Shown: positions 34,734-46,975 of the stretch, piece after piece
Layout: the number at the start of each line of letters is the position of its first letter
How positions within the stretch are numbered: the stretch's first letter is position 1
Assembly: GCA_026988435.1 (NCBI GenBank)
Contig: JALSLH010000083.1
Location: 62,001 to 126,000 of the forward strand
DNA: 64,000 bases
From: Methylophaga sp.
GTDB taxonomy: Bacteria; Pseudomonadota; Gammaproteobacteria; Nitrosococcales; Methylophagaceae
Direction of reading: 5' to 3'
Notes under the pieces: model-generated
What the model was told of the DNA's origin: nothing
The model's database searches: none
What the model saw: only the letters and a program-made list of their open reading frames with translations
Program-made: the position numbers and the translations under genes

Positions 34734-36611
34734 TTAAAGAGTATAGGTGGAAATCAACTTTTTAAGATCGGCAGCAATCGTATTGATCTGGATGCTTGAT
34801 TGACTGGCTTCATTAGCCTGAATAGCCGTTTCTTGTGCTGTTTCATTAATATCTGTGACACTATTACTGATACTGGTTGAAATAGCACTTTGCTCTTCAG
34901 ATGCCGTTGCAATACTGGTATTAAGATCAAATATTCTGCTTACTGTATTACTTATTTTGTCCAACTCCTGAGTTGCAGTGAGAGCATCAGTGGCGGTTAA
35001 TGATGCACCAGCTGAACTGTCTTGCATAATGGAAACCGTGTTTTTTACGTTTGTTTGAAGGCTTTCGATAAAAGATTGTATTTGGGTCGTTGAATCTTGA
35101 GTACGACTTGCCAGTGTTCTTACTTCATCAGCAACAACGGCAAAACCTCGACCATGTTCACCTGCTCGGGCAGCCTCAATAGCCGCATTTAATGCGAGCA
35201 AATTTGTCTGTTCTGCAATCCCTCGGATAACATCAAGTACTGTACTAATATTTTGACTGTCATCTTCAAGTTCCTTCGTTGCTTCAGCTGATGAGTGTAA
35301 TTTGTCGGCTAAAGTACTTATTGATGAACCGACTTCTTCTATCGCAGATTTACCTTTTTGCACTGTTTCGTTTGCTTCCTCTGCCGCGTTAGCCGCAATA
35401 TGAATATTGCTTGTTATTTCTTCAGTAGCATTGACCATTTGTTGAACTGCTTCTCGCACATGATCTGATTTTTCTTGTTGGGAAGAAGCGAGTTGGTATG
35501 TTTGTTTTGCAATCTCTGTGTTTTCGTTAGAGACTTGTTCTAGGTTGTCAGAAAAGGCAGGTATTTGGCGAAAGGTTTCTTTTAGACTTGCTACAAATTG
35601 ATTAAATAGTCGGGCAATGTCGGTTACTTCATCTTCACCCTCGATATTGAGCGATGCTGACAAATTACCTGAGCTCATCACTACTTGATTTAAATGGTCT
35701 TTGATGATGCCTAAACGTGCATTAATTGATCTAGAAATAAATACGATTGATGCAACAATTAAGAACATAAAGAAAGCGGTGAGTATTAATAATTTGCTAT
35801 AAAGCTGTGTTGTTTGACTATCAATAACTGTAGACAATTCATTGGTTAGGGAATTAAAAATATCTTCTGTTTGATGAACATTATTGCGCATTTCACCATG
35901 TAACCCTGTTTTTGGTGTAAGACCTAACTTGAGATAGCCTTTAGTAAGATCTAAAAACATGGATTGATGGGCATTCATCTTTGTAGAAATCAATTTTTTA
36001 TCGGTATAACTGAGTGTTGATTCTTGTAGGTGTTGATTAAAAACGGCATAGTTTTTTTGGAACTTGCCAATATATTTTTCTAGTTTTCGTAACATAAAGT
36101 CTTTTTCATTACGACGGAGCATAAGCATATCGGCAATTAACTGGATTGCAGCTGTCTCTTTTAATTTTGCTTCGGCATCATGTACCGAGGCTCGTAACTG
36201 ACCACGCAAACCTGATTTGGGGGTTAAGCCAATATCCTGATTAATTTTAATCACATTATCAAAAGAGCGATTATAGTCATTTAAGTATTCGATTAATAAA
36301 CTCAAGTCATCAGCTTTATTGAGCTTAAGCGCGTTTAAATTGTTTTGAACTAAGTGAATATCGTCTATTAATGTATCAAAATTATGGGTGAATTTTTGTT
36401 GGTATTTAAGATCAAGGCGTGCAAGAAAATCTTTTTCATTTCTACGTAAGGTTAGCATGTCTGACTTACTTTTTTGAACTAAAATAAGCGTTTCATCCAA
36501 TAATTTTATCGTGGAGAATGAGTTAACTGTAACCGCGGAAAGTGCAATAAGACAGATGATAGTCAATGCGGCTAAACCATATAGTTTTTGTTTTATTGTT
36601 ATATTTTTCAA
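34734..36611 (-). CDS. Methyl-accepting chemotaxis protein with HBM-like double helical sensor
   Basis: [38 protein letters not shown] hairpin; repeated [24 protein letters not shown] sensor halves. Confidence 0.92.
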   Translation of the reverse strand: MKNITIKQKLYGLAALTIICLIALSAVTVNSFSTIKLLDETLILVQKSKSDMLTLRRNEKDFLARLDLKYQQKFTHNFDTLIDDIHLVQNNLNALKLNKADDLSLLIEYLNDYNRSFDNVIKINQDIGLTPKSGLRGQLRASVHDAEAKLKETAAIQLIADMLMLRRNEKDFMLRKLEKYIGKFQKNYAVFNQHLQESTLSYTDKKLISTKMNAHQSMFLDLTKGYLKLGLTPKTGLHGEMRNNVHQTEDIFNSLTNELSTVIDSQTTQLYSKLLILTAFFMFLIVASIVFISRSINARLGIIKDHLNQVVMSSGNLSASLNIEGEDEVTDIARLFNQFVASLKETFRQIPAFSDNLEQVSNENTEIAKQTYQLASSQQEKSDHVREAVQQMVNATEEITSNIHIAANAAEEANETVQKGKSAIEEVGSSISTLADKLHSSAEATKELEDDSQNISTVLDVIRGIAEQTNLLALNAAIEAARAGEHGRGFAVVADEVRTLASRTQDSTTQIQSFIESLQTNVKNTVSIMQDSSAGASLTATDALTATQELDKISNTVSRIFDLNTSIATASEEQSAISTSISNSVTDINETAQETAIQANEASQSSIQINTIAADLKKLISTYTL

Positions 36612-36764
36612 GGCTTTTTCCTTAGTTCACTAAATTATTAAAAATTCGATATTAATAGTATCGTCATCAATATTGGATCCTTTAGGAATAATAGTCATCA
36701 CCAACGGAGATTTTAGGTATAAGAACGTGTACTAGATTGTGATTGAAAAATAATTTGGGAAAGT

Positions 36765-37496
36765 CTAATTCTTAAAGTTATCCAAATATAGCGCAGTGGC
36801 TCCTGCTACGGCAGCAGGAATCACCAAAAAGTTCACAAAAGGAATCATGGTTGCTGCCAGTGTCGCACCACCAAATCCTAAGGCGAGTGAACGTTTTTGT
36901 TGCAATAATGCGCGCTGTGCAGGGAATTTTAGTAGATGATTTCCCATTGGATAATCATGATAATCAAGTGCTAACATCCAGCTTGAAAAGACGATCCATA
37001 ATACTGGAGCGATGATATTTAGCACCGGTATCCACGAGAAAATAAACAGCGGTACCATCCAAAGTAATACATATATTAACTTGCGAATTTCATTCCATAG
37101 TAATTTTGGGGCATCTTTTAAGATTTCCTTAAATGAAAGACTGGGTGGTGTTTCGCCTAATAGTTTTGTTTCTACGGCTTCGGCTAATACACCATTAAAT
37201 GGTGCGGCTAATAGATTGGCGATAATCGAAAAGCTAAAGAAGACGATTAAAATAAGTAAACCTGCAAATAAAGGCCAAATAAGCCACATTACCCAGCTTA
37301 GTAGCCATTCGGGTATCCACGTTGGAATAAAGCTGTTTATCCATTGGTCAAATTTGCTCACGCCTAGCCAAATAGCGAAGCTGAATAGTAGGGTGTTGAT
37401 AGCCATGGGAATATACGCAAAGCGGCGAATACCTTTTTTGTGGATTAAAGAAAAACCTTTCAATAAATAGCCTGCGCCTTTAAATAATTCATTCAC
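36765..37496 (-). CDS. cysZ: CysZ-like (EI24/DUF540) membrane protein
   Basis: GAGYLLKGFSLIHKKGIRRFAYIPMAINTLLF and FEFPAQRALLQQKRSLALGFG-like C-terminus (FPAQRALLQQKRSLALGFG). Confidence 0.75.
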   Translation of the reverse strand: MNELFKGAGYLLKGFSLIHKKGIRRFAYIPMAINTLLFSFAIWLGVSKFDQWINSFIPTWIPEWLLSWVMWLIWPLFAGLLILIVFFSFSIIANLLAAPFNGVLAEAVETKLLGETPPSLSFKEILKDAPKLLWNEIRKLIYVLLWMVPLFIFSWIPVLNIIAPVLWIVFSSWMLALDYHDYPMGNHLLKFPAQRALLQQKRSLALGFGGATLAATMIPFVNFLVIPAAVAGATALYLDNFKN

Positions 37497-38767
37497 GATT
37501 TAAAACTTCCTTTAGCTAACAAGGCAGCACCATAGGCTGCATCAGTATGTTGGGGTGTGATAAAGGGTACGCCAATGCACTTTTGGCGTAAAGTTTGCCA
37601 AACATTATTAACAGCGCCTCCACCTACCGTACGAAGTGATGTTAAAGGCGTGGCTCCAGCATCTTGCAAACATTGATACGCCTGTTGTTCGATTTTAGCG
37701 ATGCCCGTCAATAGTCCATGCAAAAATTCAGCATCATCTGCTGGGCGAGGCGTGAGTTTGGGTTGAAGATGAGGATCATTGACAGGAAAGCGTTCGCCAA
37801 CACTCAATAAAGGGTAATAATCAACGGGCGTTTTATCCAAGTTAATCTGCTGGCTTAAGAGATTAAGGCGTTGATTGTCAAAATAATGCTTAAGTACCGC
37901 GCCGCCAGTATTTGATGCGCCGCCGACTAACCAGTTGTCACCCAGCCGGTGACTATAAATACCTTGTTCGGCAATAAAGAGTGGTTTATCGCTAATCAGT
38001 TTAACCACTAATGTAGATCCTAATGATGTCACCGCATCACCAATATTATTTGCCCCTGTGGCTATTAACCCCGCGATGCTGTCTGTTGTGCCAGCCATAA
38101 TTTTTGGGGTGTAGCTTAATTTTAATTGTTGGCATAATGATTTTGATAATGTCCCAATTGGCGTACCGGGAGCAACAATTTTGGGTAACAATGATTTGTC
38201 CGTGAGAGAGTCAATCCAATTGGGCCAGCATTGTTCAACAGGATCATAGCCTGTTTTAAGCGCATTATTATGATCGCTAATACCTAATGGCGCACCGAGC
38301 TTGAAATTAATCCAATCGGCTTGATGTAATAATTGTGTATCGGCTGATAGCACAGTGTGTTGTTGTAAATAAAGTAGTTTTGCCAAACCACTTGAACTAC
38401 CATGAGCAGCTGATTCTTTTGGGGCGATATTGGCAATGAGATTGCTTTGTTCAATTGATCTTGCATCGTTATACATCAAGATAGGACTAAGTGGTTGTCC
38501 TAAACTATCCGTTAGTAATATAGAGCCAGAGGTGGCATCTACAGCAATCGACCGAACCTTATAATCGCGGCATTGTGAAATGACTTGAGTTAAGGTTTGC
38601 AAAACTACTTGCCATTGATAATCAGGATCTTGTTCTGATTTGGGTGGAATAGTAGGCGGGATGAACAGTGCTTGTTGATCGCTGGCAATGATATTAGGTT
38701 GTTCATCAATGGCAATCACTCGACACCCTGAGGTGCCGAGATCGATGCCTATATATACGTTACGCAT
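37493..38767 (-). CDS. FGGY family carbohydrate kinase
   Basis: YIGIDLGTSGCRVIAID, AGTTDSIAGLIATGA, TVGGGAVNNVWQTLRQ. Confidence 0.88.
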   Translation of the reverse strand: MRNVYIGIDLGTSGCRVIAIDEQPNIIASDQQALFIPPTIPPKSEQDPDYQWQVVLQTLTQVISQCRDYKVRSIAVDATSGSILLTDSLGQPLSPILMYNDARSIEQSNLIANIAPKESAAHGSSSGLAKLLYLQQHTVLSADTQLLHQADWINFKLGAPLGISDHNNALKTGYDPVEQCWPNWIDSLTDKSLLPKIVAPGTPIGTLSKSLCQQLKLSYTPKIMAGTTDSIAGLIATGANNIGDAVTSLGSTLVVKLISDKPLFIAEQGIYSHRLGDNWLVGGASNTGGAVLKHYFDNQRLNLLSQQINLDKTPVDYYPLLSVGERFPVNDPHLQPKLTPRPADDAEFLHGLLTGIAKIEQQAYQCLQDAGATPLTSLRTVGGGAVNNVWQTLRQKCIGVPFITPQHTDAAYGAALLAKGSFKS

Positions 38768-38771
38768 TCAG

Positions 38772-38802
38772 CGTCATTCCGGTCGCTTGTAGCCGGAATC
38801 TA
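38772..38802. repeat. REP-like palindrome
   Basis: CGTCATTCCGGTCGCTTGTAGCCGGAATCTA. Confidence 0.75.
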
Positions 38803-38916
38803 TAGCGGCTCAACAAACGCTCGAATATAAATCTAGCCATTAATTATTTTCTTTTCGGTTAGCGTAGTCTTAGTAAAAAATTCCCACTAACAATATGTGG
38901 GAATGGCGGTGTTAAT

Positions 38917-39306
38917 TTAAGGCAAAACAACTGGCGTAGGCGCAACCCAGCCTTCTTTTCTATGCTCAGCAACCACATTAGTATAAACACCACCACGCAC
39001 ATTAAAAATGCCAGTTACACGCATAAAACGTGGATTGGTTGCTGCCACTAAATCATCTAAGATCTGGTTGGTGACTTTTTCATGAAATGCGCCTTCTTCA
39101 CGATAGGTCCACATGTATAATTTGAATGATTTTAATTCGACACATTTTAGATCAGGCACATAATCAATTTTAATGGTGGCAAAGTCAGGTTGCCCCGTCA
39201 TTGGACATAGACAAGTAAATTCAGCTGTCTCGATGTGGATGGTATAATCACGGTCAGGAATGGCATTGTCGAAGGTATCTAATTGTTTGCTTGGTTTTGT
39301 GGACAT
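38917..39306 (-). CDS. queF: NADPH-dependent 7-cyano-7-deazaguanine reductase QueF
   Basis: [48 protein letters not shown]. Confidence 0.95.
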   Translation of the reverse strand: MSTKPSKQLDTFDNAIPDRDYTIHIETAEFTCLCPMTGQPDFATIKIDYVPDLKCVELKSFKLYMWTYREEGAFHEKVTNQILDDLVAATNPRFMRVTGIFNVRGGVYTNVVAEHRKEGWVAPTPVVLP

Positions 39307-39354
39307 GATGAACTCTCAAATTACTAAAATCTAGACATATTATAAGGCTACTTA

Positions 39355-42166
<2,812 letters not shown>

Positions 42167-42209
42167 CAGTAAAAAACACGTCATTGCTGAGATCTTTACT
42201 TATATTATT

Positions 42210-42255
42210 CCCGATACTGTGCTTACGTCACTCCCGATACTGTGCTTACGTCATT
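42210..42255. repeat. Two tandem copies of a 23-bp unit
   Basis: CCCGATACTGTGCTTACGTCACT / CCCGATACTGTGCTTACGTCATT, one mismatch, running into a REP-like copy. Confidence 0.9.
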
Positions 42256-42280
42256 CCCGAGATCTTTTATCGGGAATCTA
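42249..42280. repeat. REP-like palindrome
   Basis: CGTCATTCCCGAGATCTTTTATCGGGAATCTA. Confidence 0.75.
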
Positions 42281-42326
42281 GGCTACATAAACCCGTGACC
42301 ATTTGAATATGCAGTTTTCACCACAT

Positions 42327-42481
42327 CGTCATTCCGGTAGGTTTTTAGCCGGAATCTATAGTACAAATGCTATCCCTGAAATTATTGAAGATGCAGGCTT
42401 TCACTTCTTATCATTCTGGCATGTTGCAAATGAGTGTCTCGTTTACACTCAGATTCCGGCTAAGAGCCTACCGGAATGACG
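42327..42481. repeat. Inverted REP-like pair (BIME-like)
   Basis: CGTCATTCCGGTAGGTTTTTAGCCGGAATCTATA (42327-42360) and AGATTCCGGCTAAGAGCCTACCGGAATGACGG (42451-42481). Confidence 0.82.
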
Positions 42482-42510
42482 GCATCTATTATAATTCAAT
42501 AGGAACAAAC

Positions 42511-43557
42511 ATGACTGCACTAGCACAAGCCATAAAAAAAGTAGCCACCGGGCCTCACTTAAGCAAAGACTTAACACAACAAGAATCTAGGCTTGCTATG
42601 GATGAGATTTTATCTGGAAAAGCCGATTTAGTTCAAGCGGCAATCTTTCTAATTGCTTTGCGAATGAAGCGAGAAACAGATGAAGAAAACCTAGGTTTAT
42701 TACAATCAATTCAATCAGTAACGACTCAAACCTCATCCAAAATAGATAATCTGTTAATTATCTCTGATCCCTTCAATGGTTATAATCGCCACTGCCCAAT
42801 TGCTGCTTTTTTACCCGCTGTTTTAGCCGCGTCTGGCTTGCCCACTATCACACAAGGTGTGAAAGAAATGGGGCCAAAATTTGGGGTGACGCATTCACAA
42901 GTATTAGAATACGCAGGGGTGTCCACTATGCTTTCGGTCGCAGATGCAACTGACCGTGTGAATAATTCAGACATAGCATGGGCGTATCTTGATCAAGCAA
43001 AAACGACGCCTAACTTATACGCATTACAAGATTTACGCACTCGAATAATAAAACGACCAAGCCTAGCAACACTCGAAAAACTTGTTATGCCGATTAAAGC
43101 GAAAAACACATATTTACAAATTGGCTTTGTTCATAAAGCCTATCCGCCTGTTTTAGCATGGTTAGCACGCCAAGCAGGGTTTGCCTCTACATTGATGGTT
43201 CGTGGTATTGAAGGCGGCGTATTGCCAACCTTACGTGAGGAATCTAACTGTTTTAGTGAAAAAAAAGGGATTGCAGTATCTTATCCTGTCTCACCAATTG
43301 AATTTGGTGTTCAACAAGACACGCGAGGCGTGCTGCCGCAGCAAAATGAGCATGTAACAGTAGCAGAAACAGTAGAGCAGGGCTTAAACGCATTGAGTGG
43401 ACAATCAGGCGCAGCTTTTGATAGCCTAGTGCTAGGCGCCGCAATGGCACTAAATCACTTTGAATTACAAGCATCACCACAGCTCGCAGCCGATCATGTT
43501 CGGCACGTTATTAAATCAGGCAAAGCAAAAGCCTATTTTGAAAGGGGAAAAGATTAA
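42511..43557 (+). CDS. TrpD-like glycosyltransferase-fold protein (YbiB-like)
   Basis: ADLVQAAIFLIALRMKRETDEE, SDPFNGYNRHCPIAAFLPAVLAASGLPTITQGVKEMGPKFG; start MTALAQAIKK at 42511 preferred. Confidence 0.85.
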   Translation: MTALAQAIKKVATGPHLSKDLTQQESRLAMDEILSGKADLVQAAIFLIALRMKRETDEENLGLLQSIQSVTTQTSSKIDNLLIISDPFNGYNRHCPIAAFLPAVLAASGLPTITQGVKEMGPKFGVTHSQVLEYAGVSTMLSVADATDRVNNSDIAWAYLDQAKTTPNLYALQDLRTRIIKRPSLATLEKLVMPIKAKNTYLQIGFVHKAYPPVLAWLARQAGFASTLMVRGIEGGVLPTLREESNCFSEKKGIAVSYPVSPIEFGVQQDTRGVLPQQNEHVTVAETVEQGLNALSGQSGAAFDSLVLGAAMALNHFELQASPQLAADHVRHVIKSGKAKAYFERGKD

Positions 43558-43973
43558 TGGTTTTTCAACAAACCTTGAGTTACAAAACAGCTGGACGCAG
43601 CACAATAAATATCACAGAAGAGATACAGCAACTAGTGCAACAATCAGGCATTCAAATTGGTACATGCCACATCTTTGTACAGCACACCAGTGCATCGTTG
43701 ATGTTATGTGAAAATGCCGATCCTGATGTACGCGTAGACTTAGAAACCTATATGCAACACATAGTGCCCGATGGCGATCCCATGTTTTTACATCAAGATG
43801 AAGGCCCCGATGATCTGAGCGCCCATATCAGAACAGTGTTAACCAACCCAGATTTAACCGTACCCGTCAGCAATGGGCGTTGTGACCTAGGTATATGGCA
43901 AGGTATTTATTTGTGGGAACACCGCACCCATAGCCATCATCGGCGTGTGATTGTGACTGTTCAAGGGGAGTGA
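43557..43973 (+). CDS. YjbQ family (UPF0047) protein
   Basis: GTCHIFVQHTSASLMLCENADPDVRVDLE, GRCDLGIWQGIYLWEHR. Confidence 0.93.
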   Translation: MVFQQTLSYKTAGRSTINITEEIQQLVQQSGIQIGTCHIFVQHTSASLMLCENADPDVRVDLETYMQHIVPDGDPMFLHQDEGPDDLSAHIRTVLTNPDLTVPVSNGRCDLGIWQGIYLWEHRTHSHHRRVIVTVQGE

Positions 43974-44016
43974 TGGGTTTGTATCCCCAGGCCTTGATGC
44001 ATATTTTCTAGCCGTT

Positions 44017-44385
44017 TCAATTACCCGCTAAAAGAGATTCCGCTGGAATACCTAAGTCTTTATGCAAGTTTTTTATCATAGGCAATGTGAGGGGCCGTTT
44101 GCCGTTTAGGATTTCATAAACTCGGTTCGTTCGCCCAATCATGGGCGTTAAATCTTTAGCCGTTAACCCTCTCTGCTCCATCACAAACTTAATTGCTGCA
44201 ATAGGATCAGGAAAATCAATGGGGTAATGTTTACGTTCGTAATCTTCAACTAGCGTAACAAGTACATCTAAGCGGTCACCCTCGTCCGAGCCTAGTTTAG
44301 CCATCATTAAGCCTTCAATTTCTTGAAGTGAATTTTGATAATCATCATTTGTTTTTATTGGATGTATATTCATCGTTATCACCAT
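44017..44385 (-). CDS. higA: HigA-type antitoxin (HTH)
   Basis: FVMEQRGLTAKDLTPMIGRTNRVYEILNGKRPLTLPMIKNLHKDLGIP. Confidence 0.88.
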   Translation of the reverse strand: MVITMNIHPIKTNDDYQNSLQEIEGLMMAKLGSDEGDRLDVLVTLVEDYERKHYPIDFPDPIAAIKFVMEQRGLTAKDLTPMIGRTNRVYEILNGKRPLTLPMIKNLHKDLGIPAESLLAGN

Positions 44386-44687
44386 TAAATTTCTTGTGCG
44401 TCTATTTTATCGTATTGCTTATGTGTTCCGATAAAGCGAATGTAAATGACTTTGTAATCGTAGTTTATCCAAACAATTAAGCGATACTTGTTACCGCTAA
44501 TATTAAAAACAACCCGCCCATCTTTAAGAATACTTGCATTCCCAAAATCAGACTTAACTTTACTTGGGCTTTCCCAATTCGCCTTTAATGCATGACGATA
44601 CCACGCCATTATTGATTCTTTAGCATCATTGTATTCTGATGATTCACCCCAGAAAGCTTTGAGCGTAGACAGTGCAATAATTCTCAT
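44385..44687 (-). CDS. higB: HigB-type mRNA interferase toxin
   Basis: RHALKANWESPSKVKSDFGNASILKDGRVVFNISGNKYRLIVWINYDYKVIYIRFIGTHKQYDKID; abuts higA. Confidence 0.9.
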   Translation of the reverse strand: MRIIALSTLKAFWGESSEYNDAKESIMAWYRHALKANWESPSKVKSDFGNASILKDGRVVFNISGNKYRLIVWINYDYKVIYIRFIGTHKQYDKIDAQEI

Positions 44688-44693
44688 GAATCA

Positions 44694-44715
44694 ATTATAG
44701 TCCCACCTAGGGACT
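44694..44715 (-). promoter_or_regulatory. Candidate autoregulated higBA promoter/operator
   Basis: Palindrome AGTCCC-ACCTA-GGGACT (44699-44715) abutting TATAAT on the minus strand just before higB. Confidence 0.5.
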
Positions 44716-44793
44716 CATGCAAGCTCTAATCTTATCTGCGCCATATATTATTTTTTAATGGAAAAGAAACAAGCGGACTTAATTAAGAAAATT

Positions 44794-44892
44794 AAATAAC
44801 GACCAAGCTCACCAGCTGCCAAAAGTGGTGTGGCTGTAGCGTAGTGAAAGCCGCGCCGCTTTTGGCAGTCTGAGTGCAGCGCCTTGTTATAC
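44794..44892 (-). other. attC-like integron recombination site (attC-1)
   Basis: Minus-strand GTATAACAAGGCG...GGTCGTTATTT; 20-bp arms CTGCCAAAAGTGGTGTGGCT / AGCCGCGCCGCTTTTGGCAG with 3 mismatches; upstream gene stop codon lies in the terminal core. Confidence 0.8.
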
Positions 44893-45162
44893 GTTTTTAT
44901 CACCTGCCACCCAGCTATACTTTATTGCATTTACTTCTCTGTCAAATTCTGATTTTGACATGGCTTTATTATTTTTTATTGACTCAAGTAATTTGTTATT
45001 GCTTTTTCCTTCGATTACGGAGGCATAAGCAACATAAAACTTAAAATTTTCTTTTGGTAAAGGGCGTGGGGCAATTAAATATTCTGTTGGCTGTGCGTGA
45101 TTACCAAAGAGCGTAATAACTTCTCTTAGTTTGGCTCTATTTGTTTGAATTCTTATGAACAT
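44887..45162 (-). CDS. Small protein of unknown function, translationally coupled to the MTase
   Basis: 91 aa intact ORF; ATG overlaps MTase stop (TAATG); stop lies in attC-1. Confidence 0.7.
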   Translation of the reverse strand: MFIRIQTNRAKLREVITLFGNHAQPTEYLIAPRPLPKENFKFYVAYASVIEGKSNNKLLESIKNNKAMSKSEFDREVNAIKYSWVAGDKNV

Positions 45163-46088
45163 TAAAATAGCTCTTCCTGCTCAACTTCTTTCGAATTATT
45201 TTTTAATGAAATACCATATTTTTCATTTACGGCCTTTTTAAATACCTCTAAAGCATTTTCATGATTTTTTAAAAACCAATTTATATGATTCTCTAAATAT
45301 TCGTCTCTTATTTCAGGTTTTCTAAGGTCGTTTGGTACTCGTTCCATTCTTGGATCGACACTATCAAACCCAGCAAAAGGTTCTTTGAGCCTTAAATTTG
45401 TCATTTCAATATAATCGGGGTTTAATTCAAACCCTATCGCATTACGATTTAATTGTTGGCATACACGCATAGTAGTACCGCTACCAGAAAATGGATCTAA
45501 AACGATACCATTTTCATTACTTGATGCCATAACCATTCTTTCTATAATGCCCTCTGGCTTTTGTGTAGGATGGTTTTGTCTATTTGGATTACAATAATGA
45601 ACATGAGAAAACTTCCAAACATCCCCTGGGTTTGCACCACGCATGTTATTTCTGGAACGGTAGTATTTTTGAGGTACTCGCACATTATCTAAATTAAACG
45701 TGAATTTGCTGGATTTAGTAAACATCAAAATATCATCGTGTCTTGGTGAAAAACCTTTGGTTTTTCCTAAGCCTTGAGTGTAATGCCAAACAATCCAGCT
45801 ATTGAAAAATAACTCTAAATCTCTATCTAGAATATCGTATAAATAAGATATGAACCTAACACCCATAAACACATATATAGTGCCTGTTGGTTTAAGAACC
45901 CTTTTTGCTTCGGATAACCACGATTTTGTAAAATCAATATATTCATCGAATCCTTTTAAATCATGATTATTCCCGTAATTTTTTCCGAGGTTATAAGGGG
46001 GGTCTGCAACAACAAGATCAACTGATGAGCTTTTTATTTCCTTAAATAGCTCGATAGCATCACCACAACGTAAATCAATTTTAGACAT
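45162..46088 (-). CDS. Type II-like DNA methyltransferase (N6-A or N4-C, beta-class motif order)
   Basis: VVADPPYNLGKNYG near N-terminus and VLDPFSGSGTTMRVCQQLNRNAIGFELNPDY later. Confidence 0.93.
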   Translation of the reverse strand: MSKIDLRCGDAIELFKEIKSSSVDLVVADPPYNLGKNYGNNHDLKGFDEYIDFTKSWLSEAKRVLKPTGTIYVFMGVRFISYLYDILDRDLELFFNSWIVWHYTQGLGKTKGFSPRHDDILMFTKSSKFTFNLDNVRVPQKYYRSRNNMRGANPGDVWKFSHVHYCNPNRQNHPTQKPEGIIERMVMASSNENGIVLDPFSGSGTTMRVCQQLNRNAIGFELNPDYIEMTNLRLKEPFAGFDSVDPRMERVPNDLRKPEIRDEYLENHINWFLKNHENALEVFKKAVNEKYGISLKNNSKEVEQEELF

Positions 46089-46856
46089 CTATTTAATCCA
46101 CCCATTTTTCTCTGCATATTCAAGCCACTGATCGTAACCTTTTTTAGAAGCAATGAATTTTTTGTCAAGTAATTGACAAAACTCCCATGCAGTACGAGTT
46201 TCGATTGTTACATAATGAATATCCCTGATCTGAATTTGCCCTGTACCAAGTGCAGGATTGTAGCTTATGTCTGAATTTGATAAATACTTTAGATCGTAGG
46301 CATTAAAATCAACAACCTCCATAATACCCATCATCATTTTTGTTTTTTTATCTCTTGTACTAGAAACGCTATGTTTTATCGAAAGAACTATAAATATATA
46401 GTCGGGATCTTGAACATATGCCGATCGGATTCTGGCAAAAGATGTAATATTGGGTGATTTTCCACTATTAGCTATATCTTTTGAAGTTGCTTTCACATCA
46501 ACATGACTTGTAACAGAAGAACTTCTTTTTCTTGTTTTTTTAAACTGTAAAATAACATCAGCCATGTTGAGTCTTTCCCCGGCCTCAACATTTATAAGCT
46601 CATAAGTATTCTTTCCATCTTCAAGAGATTCTGTAAATATCTCGAATGCCCATGCTTCTACAAATGGACCTGCGATTTTATTCACATTTTCCATAGGTAT
46701 GCCCAGCTTCAAATTGGTGTTTATAATTATTTTGTTTCGCCCAGAATCCATTGCATCTTTCATAATTGACTCAATGGACTGAACCACAAAATTTGAACAC
46801 TCTTCATAGTCCTTAGACTCTATGGGCTTTTTTAAATCAAGTTTTTCATAAGGCAT
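46089..46856 (-). CDS. Putative type II restriction endonuclease paired with the MTase
   Basis: Directly upstream of MTase; RLNMADVILQFK...HVDVKATSKD is compatible with a PD-(D/E)XK-like core; strong synteny. Confidence 0.7.
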   Translation of the reverse strand: MPYEKLDLKKPIESKDYEECSNFVVQSIESIMKDAMDSGRNKIIINTNLKLGIPMENVNKIAGPFVEAWAFEIFTESLEDGKNTYELINVEAGERLNMADVILQFKKTRKRSSSVTSHVDVKATSKDIANSGKSPNITSFARIRSAYVQDPDYIFIVLSIKHSVSSTRDKKTKMMMGIMEVVDFNAYDLKYLSNSDISYNPALGTGQIQIRDIHYVTIETRTAWEFCQLLDKKFIASKKGYDQWLEYAEKNGWIK

Positions 46857-46897
46857 ATAATTATTTCCAGTATTTCTGTTGATTGATTGTTTTTGAC

Positions 46898-46973
46898 GTA
46901 TAACGCCTGCATAACTGGCGTGGAACGAAGCGACAGCGTAGTGGAACGTCCACGTTTATGCACTTGTTAGAAC
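46898..46973 (-). other. attC-like integron recombination site (attC-2)
   Basis: Minus-strand TTCTAACAAGTGCATAAACGTGGA...TCCACGCCAGTTATGCAGGCGTTATAC; complementary TGCATAA and CGTGGA blocks with extrahelical bases. Confidence 0.85.
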
Positions 46974-46975
46974 GT

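Noticed and set aside
42210-42255. Possible CRISPR repeat
   Set aside because: Only two directly abutting 23-bp units without spacers and no cas genes; a tandem duplication fits better. No CRISPR array was seen in the window.
42367-42510. Extended N-terminus of the ybiB-like ORF
   Set aside because: Translates through REP-like repeats; conserved protein begins at ATG 42511 with upstream AGGA.
43974-44016. Possible attC after higA
   Set aside because: No paired core sites or inverted arms could be found in the short gap before yjbQ.
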